Origin: Ecdyonurus torrentis
Lineage: Eukaryota > Arthropoda > Insecta > Ephemeroptera > Heptageniidae
NCBI GenBank assembly: GCA_949318235.1
Contig: OX439132.1
Span: forward strand, 25,849,794 to 25,913,793
DNA: 64,000 bases
Reading direction: 5' to 3'
The notes under the pieces are model-generated. The model ran no database searches. It was not told the origin of the DNA and was given only the letters and a program-made list of their open reading frames with translations. A program made the position numbers and the translations under genes. The first letter of the stretch is position 1, and every line of letters starts with the position of its first letter. Shown piece by piece: positions 1-13,298 of this stretch.

Positions 1-546
1 TTACTTTAGGACTTAATTATTAGTTAATTATAACACATGATTAATTTTCTTTCTTTGTTTAAGTGTGATACTACAGATGGGGAAATAACTTTAATTTTTA
101 ACACACTTTTATTTCCTTATAGACAAAGCTATTATAATATAAAAAAATATAATACGCAGCTCTTTAAACAGCTTTATCAATTTTCATATAAATATTTTCA
201 TTTAAGATCCATTTAAAAAGATAAATTAAGAAATATTATTATAATACAAAGCAAAAAGGTAAAATAATAATAATATAAAGCAAAAAACAAAATCGATTTT
301 TTTAAATAATATAGTATCTAAACAATATACTTTTAACTGTTATCTACCTTTTTTTTATGCAAAATAGCGTTGAATATAATTATTGTTTTATACCTTTAAA
401 AAAAATGATTTAATCATTGTATATAATTAGTATGTGAGGGTATCATTTAAAGCTAAAATAAACGTTTATATATTTTGTTATTATAATAAATGTTCATTTA
501 ACATGGAATAAAATGTTTTAAAAAAAAATTTAAATAAATTACAGTA

Positions 547-595
<49 letters not shown>

Positions 596-2460
596 AACGC
601 ATTTTTATTGATTTTTGTATTTATATTTTGCTCGATATTTTTGTTTGTAACTATCTTGTGTATTCATGACAAGGTGATTTTATGTTTCGCAAATAGTTAC
701 AATAAAGATGCACTGATTATTTAAAATTGCAATCGATAAATTCTGTAAAGAAAAGGTTTCGGTATATATACAATAAATTTGAGAATTTGATTTCTTATCA
801 AGTAAACAATATTATTATTATCTTACACTAAATTAATTTTAATATGATATTAAAATATAATATTTAAAAATTTGTTAATTATAAAATTGAGGTTTTACAA
901 CTTAATACATAATTATAAATTTAATGAATCATTTAAGTATAAAGTTTATAACTTTCTATGATATAATGTATATATGTGTTTATTATGATCCTATTTTCTC
1001 TCTTTTACAATATGCCTACACATGAACTATGTATTGTAATTAAAATGTACTTAACAAGTATAAAGCTTATTGAAAACGTCTTTCAAGTCAATTTTCTAAA
1101 AAAAAGTTTGAAAATATTTAAGTTATCTTCTATATAAAATTGAGGACAATTTTAACTAATTACTTTTATCTTGGTTCTTCTTTTTTTTTTAAATACTCAT
1201 TTGTATGCAAGTTGCACGTGTAAAATGCAAATAAAGTTTTTACTGACAGCTCAATTACTACTTACGAGTACAAACCCTACATTCTAATTTACACTTTTTA
1301 TATCCTTGTTCTTTTTTTTTTTAACTTTTTTTTTAACCTTTTTCATAAAAAAAAAACGCAAATAAAAACAAAAGACTTTTTATTGTTGTCTTTTTTGTGT
1401 TTTACTTACTTATTTAATTACTTTAAAAAAAAACACTGCAGGTGTATTGATTTAGGAAACTTAGGCAAAAATTAATATCATGGCAGCTTTGTAAAAAGAC
1501 AAATATAAATTCACAGGCATGTTTTTATTTATTTTATTCTTATCCTTCCTCCCCCTTAAATAAAAAGGGTGTCAATAATACGTAATTATGTAAATAAATT
1601 AACGTTTGCAGCTTTATTACGCATTAAAACTCTTATCTTTTATCTTAAAAGTGTAAAAATTATATTTAAATATTTGAGAATATCTTAAACAGTACCTTGT
1701 TAAGTTTTCGTTAAATAAAATACGCTAAACAAAACGATAAAAACAACTTATACATCAAAGACACTGAATGAAAGAAACGATTATATAAGTCATGATATTT
1801 TTTTATAACTGATAATATAGCTCTCAATTTTTGCTATACGTAGAATATACATCTAATATCTAATCATAAGATACAGTAGTTGGTATATAGTCTTAACCTT
1901 AACTTTTTCAATGTGTATATTATGTTTATTTAAAAAATAAAATTATGGCAATTACCAAAAAATATTAAATTGTAGTGTAATTCTGATTTATGTCTTTTTT
2001 TTTTCTTTTTAAATTTTTTTTTGTCAAAAGTTAATTACAAAAAAGACAGGTAATTTGTTGTCGATGAAAAATAAATTTTCCACTTTCTATATTTTTAACC
2101 ACCCACGCACATATTAGTTTTGTCACGTACATTATTTCTACCTAAAATGTAATAAAATACGTGGTATATTCGCAAATTTATTCAAAGTTACACTGTAAGA
2201 AAAATGATAAAAAAAACAGTTACATGTTAATTTATAATTATATTGAAACACAATATAATAATTTTTAACAGTGTAATAATAATACAATATAATTATATAA
2301 AAAATGACCTATCCCAAATAAAATAAAAATAAATAAAAAAAAAACTTTTTAGGAACAAAATTTTAAAAGACATAACTTTCTTACCTTATTAGATGTAACA
2401 GATGTTTTCTTTTTGTTCCTTGTGGTAATATGAAGACACACAATAAAATACTGTAACAAA
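1..2460. other. AT-rich non-coding stretch
   Basis: No exon, inverted repeat or island was recognised. Only T tracts (550-591 and shorter) and AT-rich filler are present. Confidence 0.5.
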
Positions 2461-2473
2461 AAAAAAAACTTAC

Positions 2474-2720
2474 ATAAGCGCGTGCTCAGCAGTTGAAATT
2501 GCGAGCTAAAAAGTCCAAGTACGAGAGACAACCACGTCTTGCTAGCGTGACTAGCTGATACGCTCTGTGCTTGCACACGATTTCTCCTCCTCGATTCTCT
2601 CCCTCGTTCTCTCCCTATTCAAAGTTCGTACTAGTTCGGGTTCTTATTGCAAGTGGCGCCGCGAGACTTTGACGTGATATTATAGCGCCGCCGTGTATGA
2701 CACATACCATGCGTGACACT
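2474..2720 (-). promoter_or_regulatory. candidate promoter plus non-coding first exon, minus strand
   Basis: This GC-richer island, read on the minus strand, begins with CGGCGGCGC and CTCGCGGCGCCAC. It then has a purine-rich GGGAGAGAACGAGGGAGAG stretch and ends at a consensus splice donor, TTAT|GTAAGTTT (intron starts at 2473). The frame into the donor stays open from a TGA at 2619-2621 but has no ATG, so if transcribed it would be a 5' UTR exon. The combination of CG-rich DNA, purine-rich leader and a strong donor is typical of an animal promoter and first exon. No partner exon is recognised to the left. A chance island or decayed repeat is the alternative. Confidence 0.35.
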
Positions 2721-2810
2721 TTAATCATAATTTTCAATACATATCAATCCTTGCTTCCCTTGCAACCCTTGCTTATTATACATAAGAATAAGTTATATTT
2801 GTCTTGACGT

Positions 2811-2845
<35 letters not shown>

Positions 2846-3460
2846 CTTACTTTAAAAGGTGCTTATATTATTTACCAAAGTATAAACTGATATGGATGAT
2901 TAATTAGTTTATGATAGAGATAGGTGTTATTTTTCATTTATTATTATTTTAATAAAATACTGAAAAATAAGTTATTCATTACAATCAACAAAAGCCTGCA
3001 TCAAATCAGTACTGATAGCTCAATTCAATCAATGAACTTTATTTCTATATGTCTATTAGATTATCAGTACAATGAGCTGCGCTTCGATTCAGATGTAAAA
3101 TGAAATTGAATACACAATTTTTTTTTCTTGTTTTAAATTACTATCATTTGAAAATTTAATGTTCAGCGAAGACTGTTGAATTAATTATAAAAAAAAATGA
3201 AATAATAAATTGCTTTTATGACATTGAAGACTTTTTAAATGCGATGTTAGTGATTTTATATAATTAATCTTATAATCGTGGTCTTTTAATAAGTTTGTGT
3301 GTATAATTATAATAATAATTTGATGACGCCAAATATAACGGAAACCAAAAGTTCCAAATCTATATTATGTATATTATATCAATTTATAACCATGGTTCGT
3401 TACACATTTTTTAAGTCCTAAAATTGTAATGGGGGGGGGGGGGGGGGAGTAAGGAACATA

Positions 3461-3577
3461 ATTAGTGTTGTTCGTAAACCCAATTTTCTTGCACCAAAAA
3501 ATGCGCATATTCCACTTGATTAACCGTAGCTGACCGTCATTTTAGTAGCAGAAAACAGGGTTTACGAACAGCATTAA
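3461..3577. mobile_element. short MITE family I, copy 1 (117 bp)
   Basis: Ends ATTAGTGTTGTTCGTAAACC and its inverted copy (GGGTTTACGAACAGCATTAAT) enclose about 75 bp. On the minus strand it matches 36321-36410, including CTGCTACTAAAATGACG and GCATTTTTTG. A 17-base G tract lies just to the left (3431-3447). Confidence 0.65.
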
Positions 3578-3820
3578 TGGTATATATCTAACGTTTAATA
3601 ATGTCTTATATAAAGTGAAGAAATTTTATAAAAATTGAACGTGACAACTTGTTTAATATAATTAAAAGTATATGCACAAGGTTTCGTAATTGTGCATGGA
3701 ATTTTGTATTTTGAAAATACTTTTGTGTTATTCTAATATGACAAGTGCTATATTACTTTGTGTAATATTTCTGATTAATAAAATTATTATTTGTATATAT
3801 TATTTTACTATGTTACTTAA

Positions 3821-4130
3821 AGGCGTAGAACACCTTGAGCAAAATACATGTCTAATATCCTAACATACGTAAATATCAAACGTTGATTTAGCCGGAGTCA
3901 TTGATTTCTAATTTATTTACCATTTACGAAATGGCAGCTGCGGGTTTATGACGTCACATCTCACTAATCCACGCGCGCGGAAACAGGCGAGCTGTGACAA
4001 CATAAACCCGCAGCTGTCATTTCGTGAATGGAAAATAAATTATAAATCAATTACTGCGGCCAAATTAACTTTGATATTTAGGTATGTTAGGATATTAGAC
4101 ACACGTCTTTTGTTCAAGGTGTAGGGTATT
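3821..4130. mobile_element. MITE family A, copy 1 (older)
   Basis: This is homologous to the element at 58375, with AGGCGTAGAACACCTTGAGC at the left after TTAA (3817-3820). It has the same inner inverted repeats, ATGGCAGCTGCGGGTTTATG against its complement, and the same GATTTCTAATTTATTTACCA block. The right end is degraded (GTTCAAGGTGTAGGGTATT), so the right TTAA is lost. One TGACGTCA is intact in the left arm (3949-3956), and the matching site in the right arm has mutated to TGACAACA. This points to an older insertion than copy 2. Confidence 0.8.
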
Positions 4131-4187
4131 AGACAAAACAAATAAATTTGTGTATTAAATGATGTAATATACTATGTGTAAATAGTA

Positions 4188-4189
<2 letters not shown>

Positions 4190-4221
<32 letters not shown>
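4190..4221. repeat. minor microsatellites
   Basis: This CT tract is typical of many smaller ones: CT at 60882-60920 and 62475-62510; GA at 13857-13900, 45257-45293 and 49962-49984; CA at 47929-47955; AAT at 42549-42587; GTT at 12478-12516. Confidence 0.9.
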
Positions 4222-4224
<3 letters not shown>

Positions 4225-4960
4225 CAAATTAGAAAATTAGGACACATACTTTACAGCATTATACAAAACTCTTCTACTATATAAAACCTAATCTTACCAG
4301 CAAATTTACCTTTTCAAACGATAATTTAGGACCTTTTATAAAAGTCTAACTTTAAACCTTTCTAAAACTTAAATTTAAAGTTTTATATAACATATTATAT
4401 AAATAGTTTTCGTATATAATACTTAAATTAGTTTAAAGTTAAAGTGAAGCAAAATCTTTTCCAAATAGCATCTAAAGTTTTGTACTTAACTATATAACAC
4501 AGTCTTACTATTATATAGGCTTTGATTATATGGTTTACATAGCTTCAACTTTGTAGTTTTAAAAGAAAAGTCTTACATAGATTAAAACACGTTTTAGATA
4601 TCAAGATATAAAAAGTATACAAATTTTTACCTTGTACTTATCAAAATGGATTCTTAAATAGTCACATTTTTGAAGATTAAATTTATTTGAAAACTGCCAT
4701 TGTTTTAATTAAATAGTTATTATAGGATAATTAGGGATAACTCACTTTTCTATATTCACGCTATGCAGGAAAAAAAATGTCATTTTCGTCACAGTTAAAT
4801 AAAAAATTCAGAAGCAGAAAATATTAAACAAGAAGCAAGGCAAAAAAAAAAAAAAAAAAAAAAAAATCGGGTCTAGTTTTTATTATTATTTAGGAATACT
4901 TAATTGTTCATTTGATATCACTGACAAATAAGTAATGAGCTAACCTTCCATGAGTATTAA

Positions 4961-5297
4961 AGCCATAGACCAGATAAAACAACATGTGCTTTTTAATAAA
5001 TAAACATGAAATGGGATCTTCAAAACTGATGACAATTTTTACCAGAATGTTAATGTAGCCCCACGAGAGATCGTGAAAATACTGTTAAGTTTGCAATTTG
5101 CGTGACTATGTATGTTCCTGGCGTTAGAAACATGCAAAAATTAGTAAAAAATGTTGTGCGGGTTGCATAAATCGAAATTTTCTAATCACTGCTACGGTGC
5201 TACAGTTGGGTTTTGAGACAAACTAAAGTTGTTTATGTAAGTCTCATCAAGTGTTTTGTGATATAAATATGTGTATGTTTTCTTCTGGTCTATTCCT
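4961..5297. mobile_element. MITE family B, copy 1 (TTAA target, 337 bp)
   Basis: Flanked by TTAA at 4957-4960 and 5298-5301. The ends are AGCCATAGACC and AGGAATAGACC as inverted copies. The interior is not a hairpin and is shared over its whole length with 23807-24142, including AATGTAGCCCCACGAGAGA and TGTTGTGCGGGTTGCATAAA. The first bases of the ends resemble family A (TTAAAGGNATAGA), so one transposase may have moved both. Short reading frames overlapping it are fortuitous. Confidence 0.85.
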
Positions 5298-6079
5298 TTA
5301 ACGATCAGACCATCAGTAATGAAAACATTTTTCTTTAAAGCTTTTTGTACACACGTATTTACTCTAGATTTATACATAGTAAACAAAATTTGTTTTTGTA
5401 GCAAAGTAAGGACACAAAGTAAAATGAAAAATATTATATAAAAAGCTACTCAACAACACTGGTACTAGCTCATTTTGTATCTCACAATAATATATGAAGA
5501 AAATTTACATCAAAGAAATTCATGGTACAAAACAACTGTTTTCTCAACTCAGAGCTTTTTATTCTGTTTGTAAAATGTAGTAAAAAAAATTGTTTTGAAA
5601 TCATTTCAAGTTTGCACGACGTAAAAATAATACCAAAATTTACATAATATAACGTATCAAATTGTATTTTTAACTTTATTAAACCATATTATATATTATA
5701 ATGTCTTATATATAGCGCTTATGCAATTTGAAATAGGAATGCCATGGTTTAAAAGCTTGAAAAAAAAAGGCCTTAAAAGAGTTGTGTACTTTATCAGTTA
5801 TTTGCTGTAAGTGTACTTAAAAGCTACTTCGAAAGTAGTAAAAACTGTATTCAATGCTATGACAATAGTTAAGATTTCATGTTGTTGTTTTTTTATCATA
5901 TTAACTAAACTTATCACATTAACTGTGGAAGGCTTACGCATGCATAAAGCCAAGCCAGTGACAAAGATATATACCCTGCTACTATCTAGCTTTGTGGCTA
6001 TTTATCTTGAGGGCTATACTTTGATGCTATTTGATTTAACAGTCTTGTTGCCCTCTTTTATGAGTGACGTCTTTTCTTA

Positions 6080-6300
6080 GACGTGGTGGGATACTATTCC
6101 GCGAGCTGGATGCTCACAAAAACCAAGGCACTTAAAGTGGGTCGACTCTTAGTAACCCAAATCAAAGCCATGGCCACCTCGCGTCCGTAAATACGAGCTA
6201 GACTAAGGGGCTTACAGGTCTAAAGCCCTTCTCTACATCTAGATTCTCTGCTGGGTGGAGATAGACGCGACCGAGTGCTATGCTAGATGCCCGAAATTTA
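6080..6300. other. GC-richer island of unknown origin
   Basis: About 220 bp with balanced composition (GTGGTGGGATACTATTCCGC, GGGTCGACTC, CCACCTCGCGTCCG) stands in AT-rich surroundings. It has stops in all frames and no recognised tRNA box or inverted repeat. It may be a decayed transposon or an old pseudogene fragment. Confidence 0.3.
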
Positions 6301-6329
6301 TAATTATTATTTTATTCAATTATTATTAT

Positions 6330-7740
6330 TTTACAATTGTAAAAGAAGTCCAAATTTCTTGATAACATATTACATACACATAGACAAAAATAAATAATAA
6401 TTATGCTAGCTCATTTTCAGCACAATTTGTTTAATTATAGCTTAATCTATGTTATATTGCATAATAGCTTTGTTACATAGCATAAATATTATGTTATACA
6501 GCATAATTATTTGTGTTGTTCCGTAATATAACAACATTTATGCTATAATGACATAAATACAGCATAAATTACGTAGTTTATTATATCCGTGTAGAGTAAA
6601 GTGTATTTATTATTCGTGACATTCATGACTGATTTTATGGTCTACAACTTAAGTCATAAGCAAGATCAAATTGAAAAAAAAAAAAATAACAATCTTTCAT
6701 TTTACAATCATATAATACAGGTTATACAATCATACTTCAGCTTATTGTTTCCTAGAAAACCATTTGGAGTGATAATTCATAACCCCATTTGCACATTTAC
6801 TAGTATAAACAAGTTTAACATTGTTCTCTACTAGTAGAATCAAATATATTTTTATTCCTGACGTATCCTCCTATAATATATTGCATATATATACAATAAG
6901 CTTCAAAAATCATATCTTAAAAATCTACATGAAAATATATTTTTATTAAATAACGCTAATCCAGATGAAAATAAAAAAAGAATATAAGAAAAATATATTT
7001 TTATCTCTTTCAAATAAAATATTCATAAAAAAAAAGATCAAACGTTTTTAAAGTTCGTTTGACCATGAAAGCTCACTATATCTCATCTTACTGTGTTCAA
7101 ATCCTTTTTATCCTACTTTTTTTTTTATCAAAGACAACAATATTTTTTTTATCATGCATTATTAACGCTGTTTCAAGTTTTTTAATTGCATTTTGTATAA
7201 TTTAAGACTTTCTCATACAACGTAATTAAGTTACATTGCTAACATTTTATTTTTATATTATATGACTGTTAAATTTTACTTTAATTGAGGTATATTTACA
7301 TGTGCAAATATTTTATCATTCTTATATTTTAGCTAGAAAATATGTTTTATATAATATATATGTTTATTATTTTATTTAGTGTTTTACGTACAATGGCCTT
7401 AGATCTTTAACACAAAGAATACAATCAAATTATTCAAAATCTCTATCAGAAAATCAGATTCTTAAAAACAAATGTTTATTAGTATATGATGTACCCAAAA
7501 TCAATAAGCGCTGTATTGTCAAATTGGACTAAAAATTGGTTCCTTATTCCATTAGGCTAAAGTATTGTTAATTATCTCTTTCAAAGTAGAAATTACGTAA
7601 TCAATACTGCATTTATATGTAGTTATAGCATAATTTTTGCTATATTGGAAAAGCATAATTATACGTTGTAACAAGATATAATATTTACATTATGAACGAT
7701 AGTTATTATGCAGTATCACATAAATTATGTTATACAAATG
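6330..7740. repeat. recurrent TTATGTTATA/TATAGCATAA motifs
   Basis: Between 6400 and 6600, and again at 7620-7740, words such as TATAGCATAA, TTATGTTATA and ACAGCATAA occur repeatedly in both orientations. They may be remnants of one AT-rich palindromic MITE in two places. The match is fragmentary. Between them (6600-7600) I see only AT-rich DNA. Confidence 0.3.
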
Positions 7741-7879
7741 TTTCTAAAATGGACTAGTATAATTTATATATATATATTTTTTTTTACTTACTATATTGGG
7801 TTATTAAATATTATGCACTATGGGTTTTGTGCACGGTGGGTTATTATAGACTAATCCATAGTCCCGTCAAAACATTGTC

Positions 7880-8150
7880 TTATTGACAGGTATGGACTTT
7901 GTAATAAATGGAAACCGCACACACGGGCCGGCCATGCCTAACTACACAGCCCGGCATTCCCCATGACAGCCTAGAGAAACCGTGGAAATGTCTAGGCAGG
8001 CTGGTCAGTGCAATCACATCAATCATGCACCTCCCGAATGCTGTGCGTCGTCTAAAAGCTGAATTCTGTGTGTCTGGTAAAAGTATACTGGGATCGATTT
8101 ATAACCCTTATACTTTTAGGGAGACGTCAGTAGTAGCGATTAGGTGATCG
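7880..8150. other. GC-richer island of unknown origin
   Basis: This 270-bp island includes ACGGGCCGGCCATGCC and CCCGGCATTCCCC. A + strand frame of 79 codons is open from 7908 to 8147, with a true ATG at 7908, and encodes METAHTGRPCLTTQPGIPHD at its start. I recognise no family. AAAAGTATA and TATACTTTT form a small dyad at its right end. Whether it is an exon, pseudogene or repeat fragment cannot be decided here. Confidence 0.3.
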
Positions 8151-8279
8151 AAAGAGTGATCTAGACCTCATATTTTTGCGTACTGGTATTTCGTAGCCAG
8201 AATAATACAAAATGTATAATAAAAAAAATATCGTGAGGTGTCGTCTTAAAAAATTTTGAATTTCAGTTTTGAAATGTTG

Positions 8280-8281
<2 letters not shown>

Positions 8282-8366
<85 letters not shown>
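8282..8366. repeat. (CT)n, 85 bp
   Basis: An uninterrupted CT tract. The overlapping Ser-Leu and Arg-Glu frames are artefacts. Confidence 0.95.
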
Positions 8367-8369
<3 letters not shown>

Positions 8370-10269
8370 AAAGTTATTGAATTTCAAAACATTCCATGTA
8401 CGAAAATAATACAATCAAGTTTCTCCCATGTAAATATACCTTCTGTGAAAAAAAAATCTTTCAACGTATATAAAATTTAATGTATTAAAATAAATTTAAT
8501 TCATATTTATAACGTTGGATGTAATGTGTAATAAAATGTTGTGCATGTATATCATTTGATTACTGTATTTTATGTTTTTGTTAAACATTAATTATTTCAA
8601 TGTACACGTATGTGGACGTAATATATTTATTTAGGCAAAGGAGAAAATTTAAACATTTTAAATTATAAATTTACTGCAAGTCAAGTTAGGTGTTGTGTGA
8701 AATATCATATTAAAATGAACATCAAAGTAAAAACAAAATAACTATAAAACCTTTTTTTTTTTCGTGTTTTTTTTTCTATTGCTACGACTTTTAACCATAT
8801 TAAAAAAATAAACAACCGATTTGATTTCATTGTAATGCTATTAGATAAGAAGAAGAAAAATGTTTAAATGGCTGTTCATAATGAATGTTTCTGGTTAAAA
8901 TATACAAGTTGAGGTGAGGTGTAAATTCATTTGAAAATAATATTAATTGTAGGTTCTGATATACTTTTATTATTATAATCCTAATCTAACAGTGATCAGT
9001 TTAATTATTTTAATTTTTTTTTAAATGTATATAAAAAAATAATATTATAGTTTTAAAATCTAATAAAAAAATTAGCATGCGAGGGAAATATTTTTTCAGT
9101 TAATTTTTTTTATGGATCAAAATACCAGTTGGTACATGTTGATTTAAAAAAAAAGACATAAACATACATAAATACGTGCATTATAAAAACTGTTAACTAG
9201 CTATCAGTCATTTTTATATATTTACGATAGTTTTATATAAAATCAATACGTTTCAAGTACATTTTAAGTACTAAAAGAATCAGCTGGTTAATTAATTTTA
9301 TAGCAAATGAAAATTTCATGTAATATTGCAGTTTATGAATATCCACATTTTATATTTTTATCCAAATGAAAAAGCACAAAAAAAGACAGAAATATAGATT
9401 CATTACAAAGTAAAGTGTATTGAAAATAATCTGAATGATTGTGATTTTATATGTGCATATATTTTTACTTTACAAATGAAATTTAAATATTGACGTTTGA
9501 TACATCATATACATTAAAGTTTCACAAATAAATATAAATAAACTAAACACAATATTGTAAATATAAATAAACTGCAATTTTTAAAACTGTAAAAAAAGAA
9601 AAATGCAAATGTTGATATTATAATCGATTCAAAAAGTGTTAGAATAAATATATGATTAAAATTTTCAATTTAAAATTCCGTATATTATATTGTTCAAATA
9701 AAACACCTTTACTTTATATTGCACATATTTACATTGACCGTATATAATATATTATATGTTTACGTATCGATGGATAAATAAAAATTTGATTTATTCATTT
9801 TCATTGCAACTGATTGAAGCAATGAAATGAATATATTTCACACTGTCACCACACAATGCAATTAAACACTTATACATTTCAACACACTTGTTTTAATTAT
9901 TGACATGAAAATAATTTTATGCTTTTAACAAAACATTTGACATTTAATCAAATTATTGCAATCAAGTTATTGGTACTTGATTGAAAATGCGTTGTTTTTA
10001 TCATTACTTGTTTTTGTTTTTTAAAGTTTTATTGATTTTCATTGTAAGATATTAGAAATAAAATTTTAGAGGAGAGAAGAAGTAGGGTGAAATTTGTCAT
10101 AATTGATTTTACAAATTTGAAAAATATTTTCACAATTACACCATGATGTCAACTATATAGGGACAAATATAGGCAAAAATAAAATTAGAAAAAAAAAATA
10201 AAAAAATAAAAAAAGATGAAGATGAAGAACGATAAAGAAAGAAAATGGATCAAATAAAGTACTGTATCT

Positions 10270-10720
10270 CGTCTAATGACAATTTGTTTTGTCTTATCTC
10301 TGCTAAATGTTTCCCCTGCGACTTCGAACCGTCTCTTCTTTCTCATAATTGCATTATTATCATTTATTACTGTTATTATTTTACATAATTTGTCTACTTT
10401 TTATTATAACATTAACACTGACTTTTGCTTGGAACAAGGTAGAGGTGAGAGTAACAATTAAGAGCCAAATCATGGAGACTACTGATTATAATAATCACAA
10501 ACTAAGCAGAGTGCGCACGATGTTAGCTGTGCAATTACTGCAGCACGAAGAGCATGACACATAATTATAATATGCTTCTCCTATGTAATTGATGTAATGT
10601 TTATTTATTTTATTAGTTGTTGTTTTTGTTGTTGTTGTTGCAATAAAGTATATTTAGAATTGAAACCCAGCTTCTTTCTTCTTAATGCAACCCGACTTTA
10701 TTAAGGCGGGAAATCAGGTA
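10270..10720. other. higher-complexity stretch of unknown origin
   Basis: Sequence from 10270 to about 10720 is less AT-repetitive than its flanks. It has short open frames on the + strand, a GTT-rich tract (10615-10640) followed by GCAATAAAG, then CCCGACTTTATTAAGGCGGG, a small inverted repeat. It could be the 3' part of a transcript or a retroelement tail. No protein family is recognised. Confidence 0.25.
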
Positions 10721-11103
10721 CTACGGGATTTGACTAAAAAGTATTAAAGAAAGAAAAATCTGCAATTTTGCACAAAGGTATATCTTTAAAAATATAAAAA
10801 AATGTAAAAATTTTGGTGGTCACCATGATAGATTTTAAATTATGATTTTTTTTGAAATTTTAGTCCCATAAGAGCCCATGTTAATTTCATTAATTATTCT
10901 CTCTTTTATCTGATGGTTGCATTTTTAGTCTAACATTTTTATCAGCTATATTACTATTAACTTTCAAATGGCATCATAAAGTTTGCAAGTTTTCTTTTTA
11001 GATTTTTAGATGCAAGCCATCTGAATACAACCCTTAACAATATAACTTAAAACTAATAATTTTCATATATACGACAATATTGTTGTTGTTGTTTTTTAAA
11101 TAT

Positions 11104-11129
11104 CGCAGAAAGAAGTGCTTCTTTCTGCG
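11104..11129. repeat. 26-bp perfect hairpin
   Basis: CGCAGAAAGAAG is followed after two bases (TG) by its exact complement. The function is unknown. An isolated GC-containing hairpin of this length is uncommon in the surrounding AT-rich DNA. Confidence 0.5.
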
Positions 11130-11546
11130 TAAGTCTCATGTAACGTAATTCTAATACGATTTGTTACACATTAAAAAAAATATCATTAAGAATTATTATT
11201 CCTTTACATTTTATAACTGTGTTAGAATAGCGAGGTAAACTTTCTTAAATAATATATAAAAATAGTTTATATTTACGTATTTTAAAGAGTTTTTATTTAT
11301 TGTACCTACTGTTTTAAGGGTTAGGTGTAAGATTAGTCCAGACATTTACTTAGGCCTAAACCACGCCCTTTAAAAAATATATTTAGTTTTTTAATAGAGA
11401 TAAGATTATTTAATATTTAATTTAACAAGTGTTTTATAAGCTACAGTTTTTGTTCTTGTACTTTTTGGTATAATAAAATTCTTTGGAACTGCAGAGTAAT
11501 CATTTCATAAAAATTTATATATTTTTCTATAATATTTGCAATTCAT

Positions 11547-11549
<3 letters not shown>

Positions 11550-11601
<52 letters not shown>
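11550..11601. repeat. (AT)n, 52 bp
   Basis: An uninterrupted alternating AT tract. Similar shorter ones lie at 23273-23320 and 56856-56905. Confidence 0.95.
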
Positions 11602-11604
<3 letters not shown>

Positions 11605-12730
11605 ATGATAAAATCACGTACACTTTTACAAGAGACCAAAAAGAAAATATTTTTTTCTTTTTCTTTGTACCATTCAGTACTGCAAAATTCAATTATGACG
11701 ATATTTTATTTGAAATAAAGTGGTTTCTGCAATAGCACTTTTCTATTATTGCTTTTCAATTCTGTTATTCTAAATTTATATAATAAAAATAAGTTATATA
11801 ATATGAAAAATGACTTTTTACTTGAATTTGTTTTGTGCAAGATTATTTTATCCATTCTATAAATAGCAATTTTCATTATTTGATGAATACTTTTGTAGAG
11901 AAAAAATATGAAAAGTATGAAGGAAAAACCAGCAGAACTCATTAATAGTTTCCATTGCAATATAAAGGTCAATTCCATTTTTACTCTGAAGTAAATAATT
12001 TAGTAAGGAAACTTTTCACACAAATCAAGGTATAGTGCTATGGATTTCATTTCATGGCTTAACAAAAATAAAGATTATGTATTGTTAATAATTTCTGTAT
12101 CAGTATTATGTATGGAATACCAATGAGGTTAAACAATGAAGATTTCAATGTTATAAGTTGTACAAGCTTAATGATTATTAATGCTTATACATAATAAGAT
12201 CGTATGCATGGTTTATAAAAAAATATATATTATTAATGTGATTTCTCCATAATGAGAAATAATAACTTCATTAAGTTTTTGCGAGTAGTGCATCAAAGCG
12301 CTATTTCTCAAAAACTTGACCATAAAGTTAACGTAAGAAAGAAAAAAAGAAAAAAAATATGACAGCATCATTGCAAAATATCAATTCATTACTCATTAAA
12401 TTTTATATTTAATTGTATTTTCGTAAATGAATTATAATTTTTCTTAATTAATAATTAAAAATTTTGTTAGTTTGTGTTTGTTGTTGTTGTTTCTGTTGCT
12501 GTTGTTGTTGTTGTTACATGGTGTTGCTTTATAGTAATGTATACTTATTTTTAACTCTGAAATGAAGAACAGGAGTTCTGTTACCAAAAATAAAAAAATA
12601 AAGTGGAATAAATTTTAGTTCAATTTGTATCAATCAGCTTAAGTATGGTCTGATCTAAATCTGATAGTTTTAGATAAAATAAATTCTTGTCCCCTCACAG
12701 TCGCAAAGCTCACACATACGTATATACCCA

Positions 12731-12732
<2 letters not shown>

Positions 12733-12787
<55 letters not shown>
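12733..12787. repeat. T55 homopolymer
   Basis: The longest homopolymer in the window. Other T tracts over 25 bases are at 550-591, 2812-2843, 17003-17032, 26179-26210, 30164-30192 and 40434-40460. An A tract of 28 bases is at 61097-61124. None shows an adjacent retroelement body or target duplication. Confidence 0.9.
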
Positions 12788-12788
<1 letters not shown>

Positions 12789-13298
12789 TAGATACAAAGA
12801 TAATGATGGCCAGAAATATATAGGACAGAAAAGCAGCAGATGAATGTTAATCTGATGCGAGATTAATGATGGAAAAAAAACTCATTTAATTGGAATTCTT
12901 TACTGCTCATGGCACAATATGTGAAGAGACTATCAAATTACATTAGAAGAGAAAAAATATATAAAAAGCATTTCCTGTCGAATTTTATAGTATTCATTAT
13001 TGAAACCTGTCACAATTTCAAATTGAACATTTTTTTAAAATTAATTAACAATGGAAAAATGTAATCTATTCAAAAAATATATATCAGATTTTTTGCTTTT
13101 TATAAGGAAATATAATATTTTAATAATGTTTAAAATTTCTAAAAATATATATGTAGAGATATTCAGTCAAATATTAGTCTTATTGATTTTTTATTGATAT
13201 ATATTTTTTATACACTTAAATAAATATTTGGCATGCATGTTTATAGCAATGAATTATAGATATACTATATCATATTACACTCTGTGAGAATTTATAAC

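Larger units (their letters stand above)
8500..13290. other. AT-rich non-coding desert
   Basis: Apart from the stretch at 10270-10720, a 26-bp hairpin and simple repeats, I see no genes or transposon ends. Reading frames are short and of low-complexity composition. Confidence 0.5.

Noticed and set aside
550..591. Long T tracts as possible retroposon tails
   Set aside because: No LINE or SINE body, processed pseudogene or target duplication is visible next to any of the tracts.
5192..5404. Minus-strand 70-residue frame
   Set aside because: It overlaps the right half of MITE family B copy 1, and the frame is not kept in the second copy.
7060..7110. tRNA B-box-like GTTCAAATCC
   Set aside because: No matching A box or cloverleaf can be drawn around it, so neither a tRNA nor a tRNA-derived SINE is supported.
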